Source: an uncultured Prosthecobacter sp.
GTDB lineage: Bacteria; Verrucomicrobiota; Verrucomicrobiia; Verrucomicrobiales; Verrucomicrobiaceae
NCBI GenBank assembly: GCA_947523045.1
Contig: CANNUR010000111.1
Coordinates: forward strand, 1 to 8,865
DNA: 8,865 bases
Reading direction: 5' to 3'
Each line of letters opens with the position of its first letter. The stretch's first letter is position 1. A program made the position numbers and the translations under genes. The notes beneath the pieces were generated by a model. The model had not been told where the DNA came from and ran no database searches. It saw only the letters and a list, made by a program, of their open reading frames with translations. This document shows positions 1 to 6,278 of the stretch, one piece after another.

Positions 1-2
1 CC

Positions 3-1406
3 ATCGCCCGCTTCAACGTCGACCGCGACCGCATCGCCCTCGCCGGCTTCAGCATGGGCGGCGCCGGCGCCTGGCACCTCGGCGCGCACTACCCCGACCA
101 ATGGGCCTGCGTGCATGCCGGCGCCGGCTTTGTCGATGTGAAGCGCTACCAGAAGCTCACCCCCGAAAAGATGCCGGTCTGGTATGAGCAGAAGCTCTGG
201 GGCTTTTACGATGTGCCCGATGCCGCCCGCAACCTGCTCAACGTCCCCCTCGTCGCCTACAGCGGCGAAAACGACACCCAGCGCGACTCCGCCGCCTACA
301 TGGAGGAAGTGCTCGCCACTCACGGCCTGAAGCTGAGCCATCACATCGGCCCGGGCATGGGCCACAAGTACCACCCCGAAGTCATCCAGACGGTCCAGGC
401 CGAGATCGAGGCCGCCGTCGCCAAGGGTCGCAACCGCTTCCCCGACACCATCCACATCCAGGCCAAGACGCCCCTCTACGGCCGCGTCCACTGGCTGAAC
501 CTGCACGGCATGGAGGAAAGCTGGAAGGAAGCGCGCATCGACGCCCGCGTCACCAGCGGCCGCAGCATCGAACTCACCACCCAGAACGTCAGCCGCATCG
601 TCCTCTACCCGCCCCCTCAGGCCCGCGCCGGCGGCCGCCAGCTCGACCTCATCGTCGATGGCACCAAACTCACCGTCGCCCTCGGCCCCGTCCTGCCCGA
701 GTTCGCCAACTTCCACCAGCCCGGCCCGCGCCTGCCGAACTCCGGCGGCGCCTTCATCCGCCTGGTGAAAAAGGACGGTCGCTGGAGCGAACACGGTCCC
801 ATCCCCTTCGCCCACACCGGACCCGAGGGCGGCAAACCCTCCTCGCACCCCGGCCCGATGGATGCCGCCTTCCTCAAGCGCTTCCTCGTCGTCCTGCCCG
901 ATGGCAAGGCCTCGCACCCGCAGGTCGAAGCCTGGGTGCAGGCCGAGTCCGCCCACTTCCTCCAGCGCTGGCGCAGCCTCATGCGCGGCGACGCCCGCGT
1001 CGTCAAGGCCTCCGAGCTTGGCGACCCCATCGCCGCCGGTCAGACCCAGGGCCTCATCCTCTGGGGCACCCCCGAGTCGAACTCCGTGCTCAGGCAACTG
1101 CTGCCGCGACTGCCCCTCCAGTGGGATGCCCAAACGGTGGCGATCGCCGGCCAGAGCCACCCCGCCGCCAGCCACGTGCCCCTGCTCATCTATCCCGCCC
1201 TCGAATCGCCCAACTTCGAAGTCGTCCTCAACACCGGCCTCACCTTCCGCGAAGCCCACGACCGCACCAACTCCCTGCAGAACCCCAAGCTGCCCGACTG
1301 GGCCCTGCTCGACCTCAGCCAGCCCCCCAGCGCCGAAGCCGCCGGCAAAGTCACCGCCGCCGACTTCTTCGACGACCTCTGGCAGGTCAAGCCCCCCGCA
1401 CGCTGA
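3..1406 (+). CDS. alpha/beta-hydrolase, prolyl-oligopeptidase/dienelactone-hydrolase type (5' end missing)
   Basis: The reading frame is open from the first complete codon at position 3, so the N-terminus lies outside the window. The ATG at 54 is inside the nucleophile elbow and is not the start. Seen: GFSMGG at 45-62 is a GxSxG elbow with the nucleophile Ser codon at 51-53. The likely catalytic Asp (codon 273-275, in YSGENDTQ) and His (codon 363-365, in GMGHKYHPE) follow at the usual order and spacing. After the hydrolase domain come about 340 residues ending in a conserved-looking tail (WGTPESNS, LPLQW, HVPLLIYP, LPDWALLDLS, AADFFDDLW). From memory, this combination resembles secreted or periplasmic esterase/peptidase-like proteins of Planctomycetota and Verrucomicrobiota. 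Substrate is unknown, and a signal peptide cannot be judged without the start. The gene ends just before a strong terminator, so it is the last gene of its transcript. Confidence 0.85.
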   Translation: MARFNVDRDRIALAGFSMGGAGAWHLGAHYPDQWACVHAGAGFVDVKRYQKLTPEKMPVWYEQKLWGFYDVPDAARNLLNVPLVAYSGENDTQRDSAAYMEEVLATHGLKLSHHIGPGMGHKYHPEVIQTVQAEIEAAVAKGRNRFPDTIHIQAKTPLYGRVHWLNLHGMEESWKEARIDARVTSGRSIELTTQNVSRIVLYPPPQARAGGRQLDLIVDGTKLTVALGPVLPEFANFHQPGPRLPNSGGAFIRLVKKDGRWSEHGPIPFAHTGPEGGKPSSHPGPMDAAFLKRFLVVLPDGKASHPQVEAWVQAESAHFLQRWRSLMRGDARVVKASELGDPIAAGQTQGLILWGTPESNSVLRQLLPRLPLQWDAQTVAIAGQSHPAASHVPLLIYPALESPNFEVVLNTGLTFREAHDRTNSLQNPKLPDWALLDLSQPPSAEAAGKVTAADFFDDLWQVKPPAR

Positions 1407-1432
1407 GCCGACACCCGAAACACCTCACCCCC

Positions 1433-1476
1433 AGACGCCAAGCCGACCCCGGTCCGCTTGGCGTCTTGATTTTCTT
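1433..1476 (+). terminator. intrinsic terminator of the hydrolase gene
   Basis: A perfect 11-bp stem, AGACGCCAAGC (1433-1443) with GCTTGGCGTCT (1456-1466), encloses a 12-nt loop. It is followed by a T-rich tail, TGATTTTCTT (1467-1476), and begins 27 bp after the hydrolase stop. The other strand has no T-run after the stem, so it should terminate rightward transcription only. The broken hsdR frame on the minus strand reads straight across it, another sign that the hsdR tail is not genuine coding sequence. Confidence 0.85.
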
Positions 1477-1575
1477 CGGCGAGCCCCATGCCGCGGTCGT
1501 CCGCGCCCCCGGAGCGCGCGCATGGCGAAGCCTGCTCGCTCTGAGCCCAGCGCATGGCCACCACCCAAAATGGAC
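1477..1575. other. orphan segment between terminator and hsdR breakpoint
   Basis: This ~100-bp GC-rich stretch belongs neither to the hydrolase transcript nor to recognisable hsdR. It contains a 9-bp direct repeat, GCGCATGGC, at 1518-1526 and 1550-1558. It also has a CCATGC/GCATGG inverted pair (1486-1491 with 1520-1525) around a small CGCGC/GCGCG stem (1502-1506 with 1514-1518). It may be the scar, or the incoming DNA, of the event that removed the 3' end of hsdR. I recognise no insertion-sequence end. Confidence 0.4.
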
Positions 1576-3083
1576 CGGGCGCATCAGGACGATGTTGCGG
1601 ACGTTGCGGGCATCCACGCCAGTGGAGAGCTTCTGCGAGGTCGTCAGAATCGTGGGGATGGACTTCTCATTGTCCTGGAACTCCCGCAGCCATTGCTCGC
1701 CGCGCTCGCCATCATCTGCGGTGACGCGCACGCAGTAGTTCGGGTCGGTGCTCGACTTGAGCTGGTTGATCAGGTCGCGCACGAGCAGCGCGTGGCCTTG
1801 GTTGGCGCAGAAAACGAGGGTCTTCTCGTTGGGCTGGATCTGCGACAAAATGATCTCGACCCGCTTCTTCTCCCGTTCGCGGATCTCGATGTTGCGGTTG
1901 AAGTCCACCTCTTCGTAAAGCTTCCCCACCTCGATCTCGCACTCCACCACGGTGTCGTCCGACGTCCAGACGTAATCATCCAGGGTCGTCTGAATCTGCT
2001 TCACGCGGAAGGGCGTCAGAAAGCCGTCGTTGATGCCCTCCTTGAGCAAGTAGGTGAACACCGGCTCGCCGAAGTAGGCGTAGGTGTCGACGTTGTCACT
2101 GCGCTTGGGCGTCGCGGTGAGACCGAGCTGCACCGCCGGGGCGAAGTACTCGAGAATGCCGCGCCAGTTGCTTTCATCGTTCGCGCCGCCGCGATGGCAC
2201 TCATCGATGACGATGAAGTCGAAGAAGTCCTCCGGGTAGTCGCCGAAGTAGGGGGCGGGCTTGCCATCACCGCCCCTGCCGCTCATGAAGGTCTGGAAGA
2301 TGGTGAAGAACAAACTGCCGTTCATCGGCACCTTGCCCTTCTTGCGAATGTCCTCGGGGGAGATGCGCACTAGGGCGTCCTCGGGGAAGGCCGAAAACGC
2401 ATTGAAGGCCTGGTTGGCCAGCAAGTTCCGGTCGGCAAGGAAGAGGATGCGCGGGCGACGTGTGGCTTCGCGGCTCAGGTTCCAGCGGGCGTGAAAGAGC
2501 TTCCAGGCGATTTGGAAAGCGATGAAGGTCTTGCCCGTGCCGGTGGCCAGCGTCAGCAGGATGCGCTGCCGGTCATTTGCGATGGCCTGCATCACGCGCT
2601 CGATGGCAATGTCCTGATAATACCGGCCCGGATGCGAACCGCCCTTGTCCTCATAAGGCACGTCGGCGAAGCGATCACGCCAGGCGTTCGCCTCGGCAAA
2701 GGTCAATGCCCAGAGTTCCTCCGGTGTGGGGTAGGCGGCGACTTCGCCTTCCCTGCCTGTCTGCATGTCGATGGCATAGATGCCCCGGCCGTTGCTGGCG
2801 TAGGTGTGGCGAATGGCCAGCTTGCCCGCGTAATCCTTCGCCTGGCCCACGCCCTCGGTCAGTTCCTCGTCCTGCGCCTTCGCCTCCACCACCGCCAGCT
2901 TGGTGTTGCGGTATTCGAGCACGATGTCCGCCTTCAGCGCCCGACCGCGCCTGACATGACCTTCGATGCGGCCTGCCGTGATCGGGTATTCCCGCCGGAT
3001 GCGGCAACCCTCCGCTCCCCAGCCCGCCGCTTGCAAGGCGGGCAGGATGTAGGCGTCGATGGTCTCGGCTTCGTTCATGGGTG

Positions 3084-3119
3084 GGACATCACTGACAGAG
3101 TTGACACCACTGACAACCA
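3084..3119. repeat. degenerate 9-bp-periodic TGACA repeat before hsdR
   Basis: The pentamers GGACA (3084), TGACA (3093), TGACA (3102) and TGACA (3111) sit at exactly 9-bp intervals; the four bases between them vary. The array fills about half of the 63-bp spacer between the four-helix-bundle gene and hsdR and reaches to within 6 bp of the hsdR start codon, where a ribosome-binding site would be expected. Period and core (TGAC/GTCA) match the larger array at 4041-4166, but the core is on the opposite strand. Confidence 0.6.
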
Positions 3120-3141
3120 GGGAATCCCGCCGACCCAGTCC

Positions 3142-3897
3142 TCATAGCGGGCGTGTCCCTTTGCAGTCCGGGTAGGTGGTGCAGCCCCAGAAGTCTCCCT
3201 TGGCGGACTGGCGGCGGAGCATCGGTTGGTGGCATTGCGGGCAGTCGGGGGAGGGCTCGGTGGTCTTCTGGCCTTCGCGTGCTTGCAGGCGTTTGGCCAT
3301 CAGGCGCTCACTGAAGCCGCCGGTTTCTTCAAAGGCTTTCCCCTGGGCTTCGATCTGGCTTTTCAGCATGTTCAAGGCGCGGCCGATGAGGATGAGCATG
3401 GCGTTGGCCACCACCACTGCGTCAGGGGCATCCAGCCAGCGGGCGTATTTTTTCCGCTGTTGCAGGGCGTGCTTGGCGGACTCATGCACCACATCGTCGG
3501 TGAAAGGAGCGGGATCCAGGGAGATGGCATTGACGGCTTTGGCCTCGGGGGAATGCACCGACCAAGGGAGTTGGTCGCGGTCGAGGATGAAGATTTCGTA
3601 ATCCCCGCGCAGCTCACTCAGGCTGGCGCGGGCGACGTCCGTGAGCTTCATTTCTGTATCCTTGGAAGTGGTGGACCGCTCCGAGCCTTCGATGATGTTC
3701 TGGCGGCCACTGCGCGCCGCCTGGGTCATCTGGTCGTATTGACGGCCCTTGGGATCGTAGAATTTGGCGCCTGTCTCACGGTGGTCAAAGGTGAGAAAGC
3801 GGCGGCAGAAGCTCAGCGTCTCGAGCTGCACGAGGGTGGCCAGCGTGAAGGTGTGCAGTTTCCGGAAGCCCCCGCGTTTGTCGAACATCTCAGGCAT
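3142..3897 (-). CDS. four-helix-bundle protein with C-terminal topoisomerase-type zinc ribbon
   Basis: This is an intact 251-residue frame. Residues ~10-110 (FRKLHTFTLATLVQLETLSFC, then YDQMTQAARSGRQNIIEG, then TEMKLTDVARASLSELRGDYE) have the pattern of the four-helix-bundle/S23 family, which includes 23S rRNA intervening-sequence proteins and is structurally related to the accessory protein Avd of diversity-generating retroelements. Residues ~135-205 are a helical 'suffix' region. Residues 219-245 form C-x2-C-x16-C-x5-C (C219, C222, C239, C245), with FWGCTTYPDCKGT typical of the zinc ribbon at the end of type IA topoisomerases. A nucleic-acid-binding role is inferred; no enzymatic motif is visible. 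I recall such proteins near type I restriction genes. The start at 3897 was chosen because it is the first ATG; a second lies at residue 4. It sits between hsdS and hsdR on the same strand, flanked on both sides by 9-bp repeats, and is the only undamaged gene of the locus. Confidence 0.85.
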   Translation of the reverse strand: MPEMFDKRGGFRKLHTFTLATLVQLETLSFCRRFLTFDHRETGAKFYDPKGRQYDQMTQAARSGRQNIIEGSERSTTSKDTEMKLTDVARASLSELRGDYEIFILDRDQLPWSVHSPEAKAVNAISLDPAPFTDDVVHESAKHALQQRKKYARWLDAPDAVVVANAMLILIGRALNMLKSQIEAQGKAFEETGGFSERLMAKRLQAREGQKTTEPSPDCPQCHQPMLRRQSAKGDFWGCTTYPDCKGTRPL

Positions 3898-3970
3898 GCG
3901 ACGCCAGCTTCGTCAAAACCATTAAGAATGTCAATGCGGTCTTGGCGCCCCCGCGGTGACAGCGGACCGG

Positions 3971-4042
3971 ACTGACGTCATTGACGGCGGGGTCAAGACG
4001 GTCCGTGCTGCCAGCAACATCTCTGGCACAGTGAGGTGCCAG
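3971..4042. repeat. degenerate GTCA/TGAC repeats and hairpin bordering the 9-bp array
   Basis: Between the four-helix-bundle gene and the clean array are scattered relatives of its unit: TGACGTCA (3973-3980, a perfect palindrome), TTGACGG and GGTCAAGACGGTCC. A 7-bp perfect hairpin follows, CTGGCAC (4023-4029) with GTGCCAG (4036-4042), loop AGTGAG. Its right arm runs into the first array unit. CTGCCAGCAAC at 4008-4018 nearly duplicates GTGCCAGCAAC at 4036-4046. This looks like decayed repeat sequence. Confidence 0.45.
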
Positions 4043-4166
4043 CAACGTCAGCAACGTCAGCAACGTCAGCAACGTCAGCAACGCCAGCAACGCCAGCAAC
4101 GCCAGCAACGTCAACAACGTCAACAACGTCAACAACGTCAACAACGTCAACAACGTCAACAACGTC
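4041..4166. repeat. 9-bp tandem repeat array, 14 units in variant blocks
   Basis: There are fourteen contiguous 9-bp units with no interruption: 4 x AGCAACGTC (4041-4076), 3 x AGCAACGCC (4077-4103), 1 x AGCAACGTC (4104-4112) and 6 x AACAACGTC (4113-4166). Read on the minus strand, the direction of the neighbouring genes, the unit is GACGTTGTT or GACGTTGCT. Identical variants clustered in blocks point to recent expansion by slippage or unequal exchange. The array lies in the 285-bp spacer between the hsdS remnant and the four-helix-bundle gene and ends 17 bp from the ancestral hsdS stop. The period is a multiple of three, so frames stay open through it in several registers; those frames (runs of LLT or QQRQ) are not genes. 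Each minus-strand unit junction contains TTGACG, resembling a -35 hexamer, but I see no convincing -10 partner. Confidence 0.95.
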
Positions 4167-4182
4167 ACTGACATCAATGAGG

Positions 4183-4739
4183 TCACCACTCTCCCGCGAA
4201 CGACTGGTGCAGCAGCGACTGCTTCAACGCCGCCAGCGCGGCCAGCTTCCGGGTGTAGATGGCGGCGAGGCGTTGGGTTTCGGCGGACAGGGCGTCGAGT
4301 TGGGTGACGATCTTTTTTGTTTCTCGACCTGAGGTGGCACCATGACCAATTCGTCATCCACGAAATTACGGTTGAGAGTGGGAACGCCAGATCCTGTGGC
4401 GAACCTCTTCAAATCAAAGTTGTTCAACAAATGAAACACGAAACGGGGATCATTGCCGTGGAAGTCTTTGACATAGAGCACTGTGTTCAGCGGCCAGAAG
4501 TCATCCTCGATAAAAAAGACATTCCCGATGCTGCCGCTTCGGCCCGTAACCACTCCAGGCCCACGAACCGCACTCTTGTGATGTGTGTCACTGATCCCAC
4601 TGGAACTGACGAGCGGATATTCTCCGCTGACACGGTCCTGTGTAGGCAGGTCGAAGCCCCTTTGTAGCGTAACTACATCCCCCAACTTCTTCTCCACCCA
4701 CCCCGGGCCGCGTTGGGTAAAAACAAAATCACATGACAG
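4183..4739 (-). pseudogene. hsdS: HsdS specificity remnant: one target-recognition domain
   Basis: HsdS chooses the DNA sequence recognised by a type I enzyme and normally has two target-recognition domains separated by long helices. Here one is visible: GWVEKKLGDVVTLQRGFDLP, YPLVSSSGI, VVTGRSGSIGNVFFIED, FWPLNTVLYVKDF and GVPTLNRN, ending at PPQVEKQK. It is in frame with HsdM through about 15 unplaced residues (LSCDFVFTQRGPGW), with no separate ATG; the nearest in-frame alternative start is GTG at 4695-4697. After EKQK the frame is shifted. The other register encodes IVTQLDALSAETQRLA and on to LLHQSFAGEW (42 residues, 4311-4186, stop at 4183-4185), which is the expected C-terminal helix. A half-size HsdS can work as a dimer in some known systems, so the one-domain layout alone need not mean inactivity; the frameshift does suggest it. 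Confidence 0.8.
4313..4318 (-). other. A6 homopolymer at the hsdS frameshift
   Basis: On the minus strand the tract reads CAA AAA AGA in the open frame. One more A would give CAA AAA AAG ATC GTC and restore the full HsdS tail. A -1 slip of the ribosome on AAAAAAG, or addition of one A during transcription, would do the same. The run is short, so a plain mutation or sequencing error is as likely as phase variation. Confidence 0.6.
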
Positions 4740-5962
4740 CCCCCGGATATTCTCCAGCACCGCCGCGCTCTCGGCATCCAGCGCGGCGATTTCCGCGAGG
4801 ATCTCTGCCGGGCGGCGGTGGGCGACTTCCACCGCGCCGTTGGGGTTCTTCACGGAGAGGTCGCAGGTGGCGGGATCGATGCTCTTGACGTCGATGCTCC
4901 AGCTCTTCGCCGTCGCCGCAAACGTCCGCTGTTGGTCAATGAAGTCACTGAGGTCCGCGTCATTGAGCGGGTTGGTTTTGCCGAGGTTGCGGCCGGGATC
5001 AAGCTGGTAGTACCAGACCTTGCGCGTGGGGCGACCCTTCTCGAAGAACAGCACCACGGTCTTCACTCCCGCCCCCTGGAAGGTGCCGCCGGGGCAGTCG
5101 AGCACGGTGTGCAGGTTGCAGCTTTCCAGCAGGAGCTTGCGCAGGCTCACCGAGGCGTTGTCGGTGTTCGACAGGAAGGTGTTCTTGATGATGATGGCGA
5201 TGACGTAGGCGAGGGACTTCTTTTCCTTGCCGTAGAAGGTGCGGGTCTGGAGCGTGGCGAGGTCCCTGGTGGTGAGCTTGCCCTGGGAGAGATGCGCGAA
5301 GGCCTCGCAGAGGAAGCCTGCCGAGCCGCAGGCGCCGTCGTAAATGGTCTCGCCGATCTTCGGCTGCACGACCTGGATCATGGCGCGAATGAGCGGGCGC
5401 GGGGTGTAATACTCGCCGCCGTTGCGACCGGCATTGCCCATGTTCTTGATCTTGGCCTCGTAGAGGTGACTCAGCTCATGCTTCTCGCTCTGCGAACGGA
5501 AGCGCAGGCCGTCGATCTGGTCGATGATGTCGCGCAGGCTGTAGCCGCTGCGGATCTTGTTTTTGATCTCGCCGAAGATTTCGCCGATTTTGTATTCGAT
5601 GGTGACCGGGCTGGTGGCGCGCTGGGTGAAGCCGTGCAGGTAGGGGAAGAGCTTCTTGTCGACGAAGTCGACGAGGTCATCGCCGGTGAGGGCCTTGTGA
5701 TGGTCGAGCTGACCGGATTTGTCCTTGGGCGCGGCCCAGGTCTCCCAGCGGTAGGGGGCATCGAGGATGTAGCTGTACTTCCGGCCTTCGAGGGCGGCTT
5801 CGGTAGCCTTGTCGGCCTCCAGGCTGTCGAGGTATTTCAGGAAAAGCAGCCAGGAGGATTGCTCGGTTAATCCAACTCCGTGGTGCAACCGGCCTCCTTG
5901 TGCAGGATGTCGTCGATGTTGCGGAAGGCTTGTTCGAACATGAGGGGCAGCGGAAAGGGGCA

Positions 5963-5978
5963 GAATCGCCACCGATTC
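5963..5978. promoter_or_regulatory. 16-bp inverted repeat upstream of hsdM start
   Basis: GAATCG (5963-5968) and CGATTC (5973-5978) form perfect 6-bp arms with a 4-bp centre, 22-37 bp before the ancestral hsdM ATG. This is a plausible operator position for a dimeric regulator. The half-sites AATCG/CGATT also form the ends of the palindromes in the 6279-6593 array, with a 6-bp centre there. No regulator gene is seen nearby, and function is inferred from position and symmetry only. Confidence 0.35.
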
Positions 5979-6069
5979 AAGCCGCAGCAGACTCTCTAGG
6001 CAAGCGGAGAAGGCCGCCGAAGGATCTCAGATCTCCCATTTCAGACGGGAACCAGCCAAATCCCAAGCC

Positions 6070-6151
6070 CAGATTGCGCTGCAGAGATCGGTTGGGACGC
6101 AGAGAGAAGCCTATGGGTCAACTCCCTACCTCGTCCCATCTGCGCAATCTG
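6070..6151. repeat. imperfect inverted repeat (large hairpin)
   Basis: CAGATTGCGC (6070-6079) is perfectly complementary to GCGCAATCTG (6142-6151), and TGGGACG (6093-6099) to CGTCCCA (6132-6138). Together they make a 17-bp stem interrupted by an asymmetric bulge (13 nt against 3 nt), with a 32-nt loop. It resembles an intergenic palindromic element whose left arm has gained about 10 bp. No T-run follows on either side, so it is not a standard terminator. Confidence 0.55.
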
Positions 6152-6164
6152 TGAAATCTGCGGA
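6138..6164. repeat. three tandem 9-bp ATCTG units
   Basis: ATCTGCGCA, ATCTGTGAA and ATCTGCGGA follow one another exactly. Short runs of this kind (ATCTGTGAAATCTG) are, from memory, common between genes in several environmental phyla. The triplet overlaps the right arm of the inverted repeat at 6070-6151. Confidence 0.6.
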
Positions 6165-6278
6165 CCTTCTGAGCCCGAGCCACCATCAGCCATCCGCCGT
6201 CAACAGCCTCTGCCCCCACGTGCCGTCCGCCAGCCCTTTCGAGGTGCTTCCAGTCTCAATAAAGTCTTGCGATTCTCA

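Larger units (their letters stand above)
1387..3078 (-). pseudogene. hsdR: type I restriction enzyme R subunit, truncated
   Basis: HsdR is the ATP-dependent translocase/nuclease subunit of type I restriction complexes. Seen: an N-terminal PD-(D/E)xK nuclease motif (D51, E66-A-K68), Walker A TGTGKT at residues 179-184, DECH box at 292-295, motif III TATP at 321-324, the second RecA-like domain with KTLVFCANQ around 419, and motif V TSQKLSTGVDARNVRNIVLMRP at about 480-501. Sequence up to P501 (codon at 1576-1578) matches the EcoEI-type HsdR family as I know it. The next 62 residues to the stop at 1387 are low-complexity, unrelated, and overlap the hydrolase terminator and tail. Helicase motif VI (GRGTR-type) and the whole C-terminal subunit-contact region are missing; family members run to roughly 800 residues. 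ATP-driven translocation should be lost. The ATG at 3076-3078 (MNEAETIDAYILPAL) fits the family start, but no Shine-Dalgarno is visible. It lies 63 bp after the preceding gene. Confidence 0.9.
4183..5941 (-). pseudogene. hsdM: type I DNA methyltransferase M subunit fused to a one-domain S subunit, multiply broken
   Basis: The ancestral start is the ATG at 5939-5941: 24 residues, MFEQAFRNIDD then ILHKEAGCTTELD, followed by TAA at 5867-5869. The homologous frame continues immediately in another register from ACC at 5865-5867 (TEQSSWLLFLKYLDSLE); inserting one base would join them. In the body (open frame 5972-4224, 582 codons) residues 186-199 (GEYYTPRPLIRAMI) and AdoMet-binding motif I (YDGACGSAGFL, 211-221) are present. 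At residues 260/261 (5190-5195) YVIAI jumps straight to IIKNTFLSNTDN, so the roughly 80 residues that should carry catalytic NPPF are gone. The M part ends near residue 410 (AAVLENIRG) and runs without a stop into an HsdS target-recognition domain. An A6-run frameshift at 4313-4318 then removes the proper C-terminus, whose ancestral TGA is at 4183-4185. Methylation activity should be absent. It is first in the minus-strand series before the four-helix-bundle gene and hsdR. Confidence 0.9.

Noticed and set aside
1477..1575. Insertion-sequence end at the hsdR breakpoint
   Set aside because: No terminal inverted repeat, target duplication or transposase remnant could be recognised.
862..2373. 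Plus-strand open frame of 503 codons spanning the hydrolase end and hsdR
   Set aside because: It crosses the hydrolase stop, its terminator and the antisense of hsdR; the Pro/Ser/Arg-rich sequence has no domain.
3929..3934. TTGACA on the minus strand as -35 of the four-helix-bundle gene
   Set aside because: No acceptable -10 at 16-18 bp downstream, and TTGAC is the recurring core of the local repeats.
3226..3975. Plus-strand open frame of 249 codons opposite the four-helix-bundle gene
   Set aside because: The minus strand encodes a recognised family with a zinc ribbon; the plus frame has no recognisable feature.
3890..4357. Minus-strand frame with LLTLLT repeats
   Set aside because: A product of translating the 9-bp array and of the wrong register at the end of hsdS; no start context.
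4818..5870. Plus-strand open frame of 350 codons opposite hsdM
   Set aside because: Antisense shadow of recognisable HsdM sequence.
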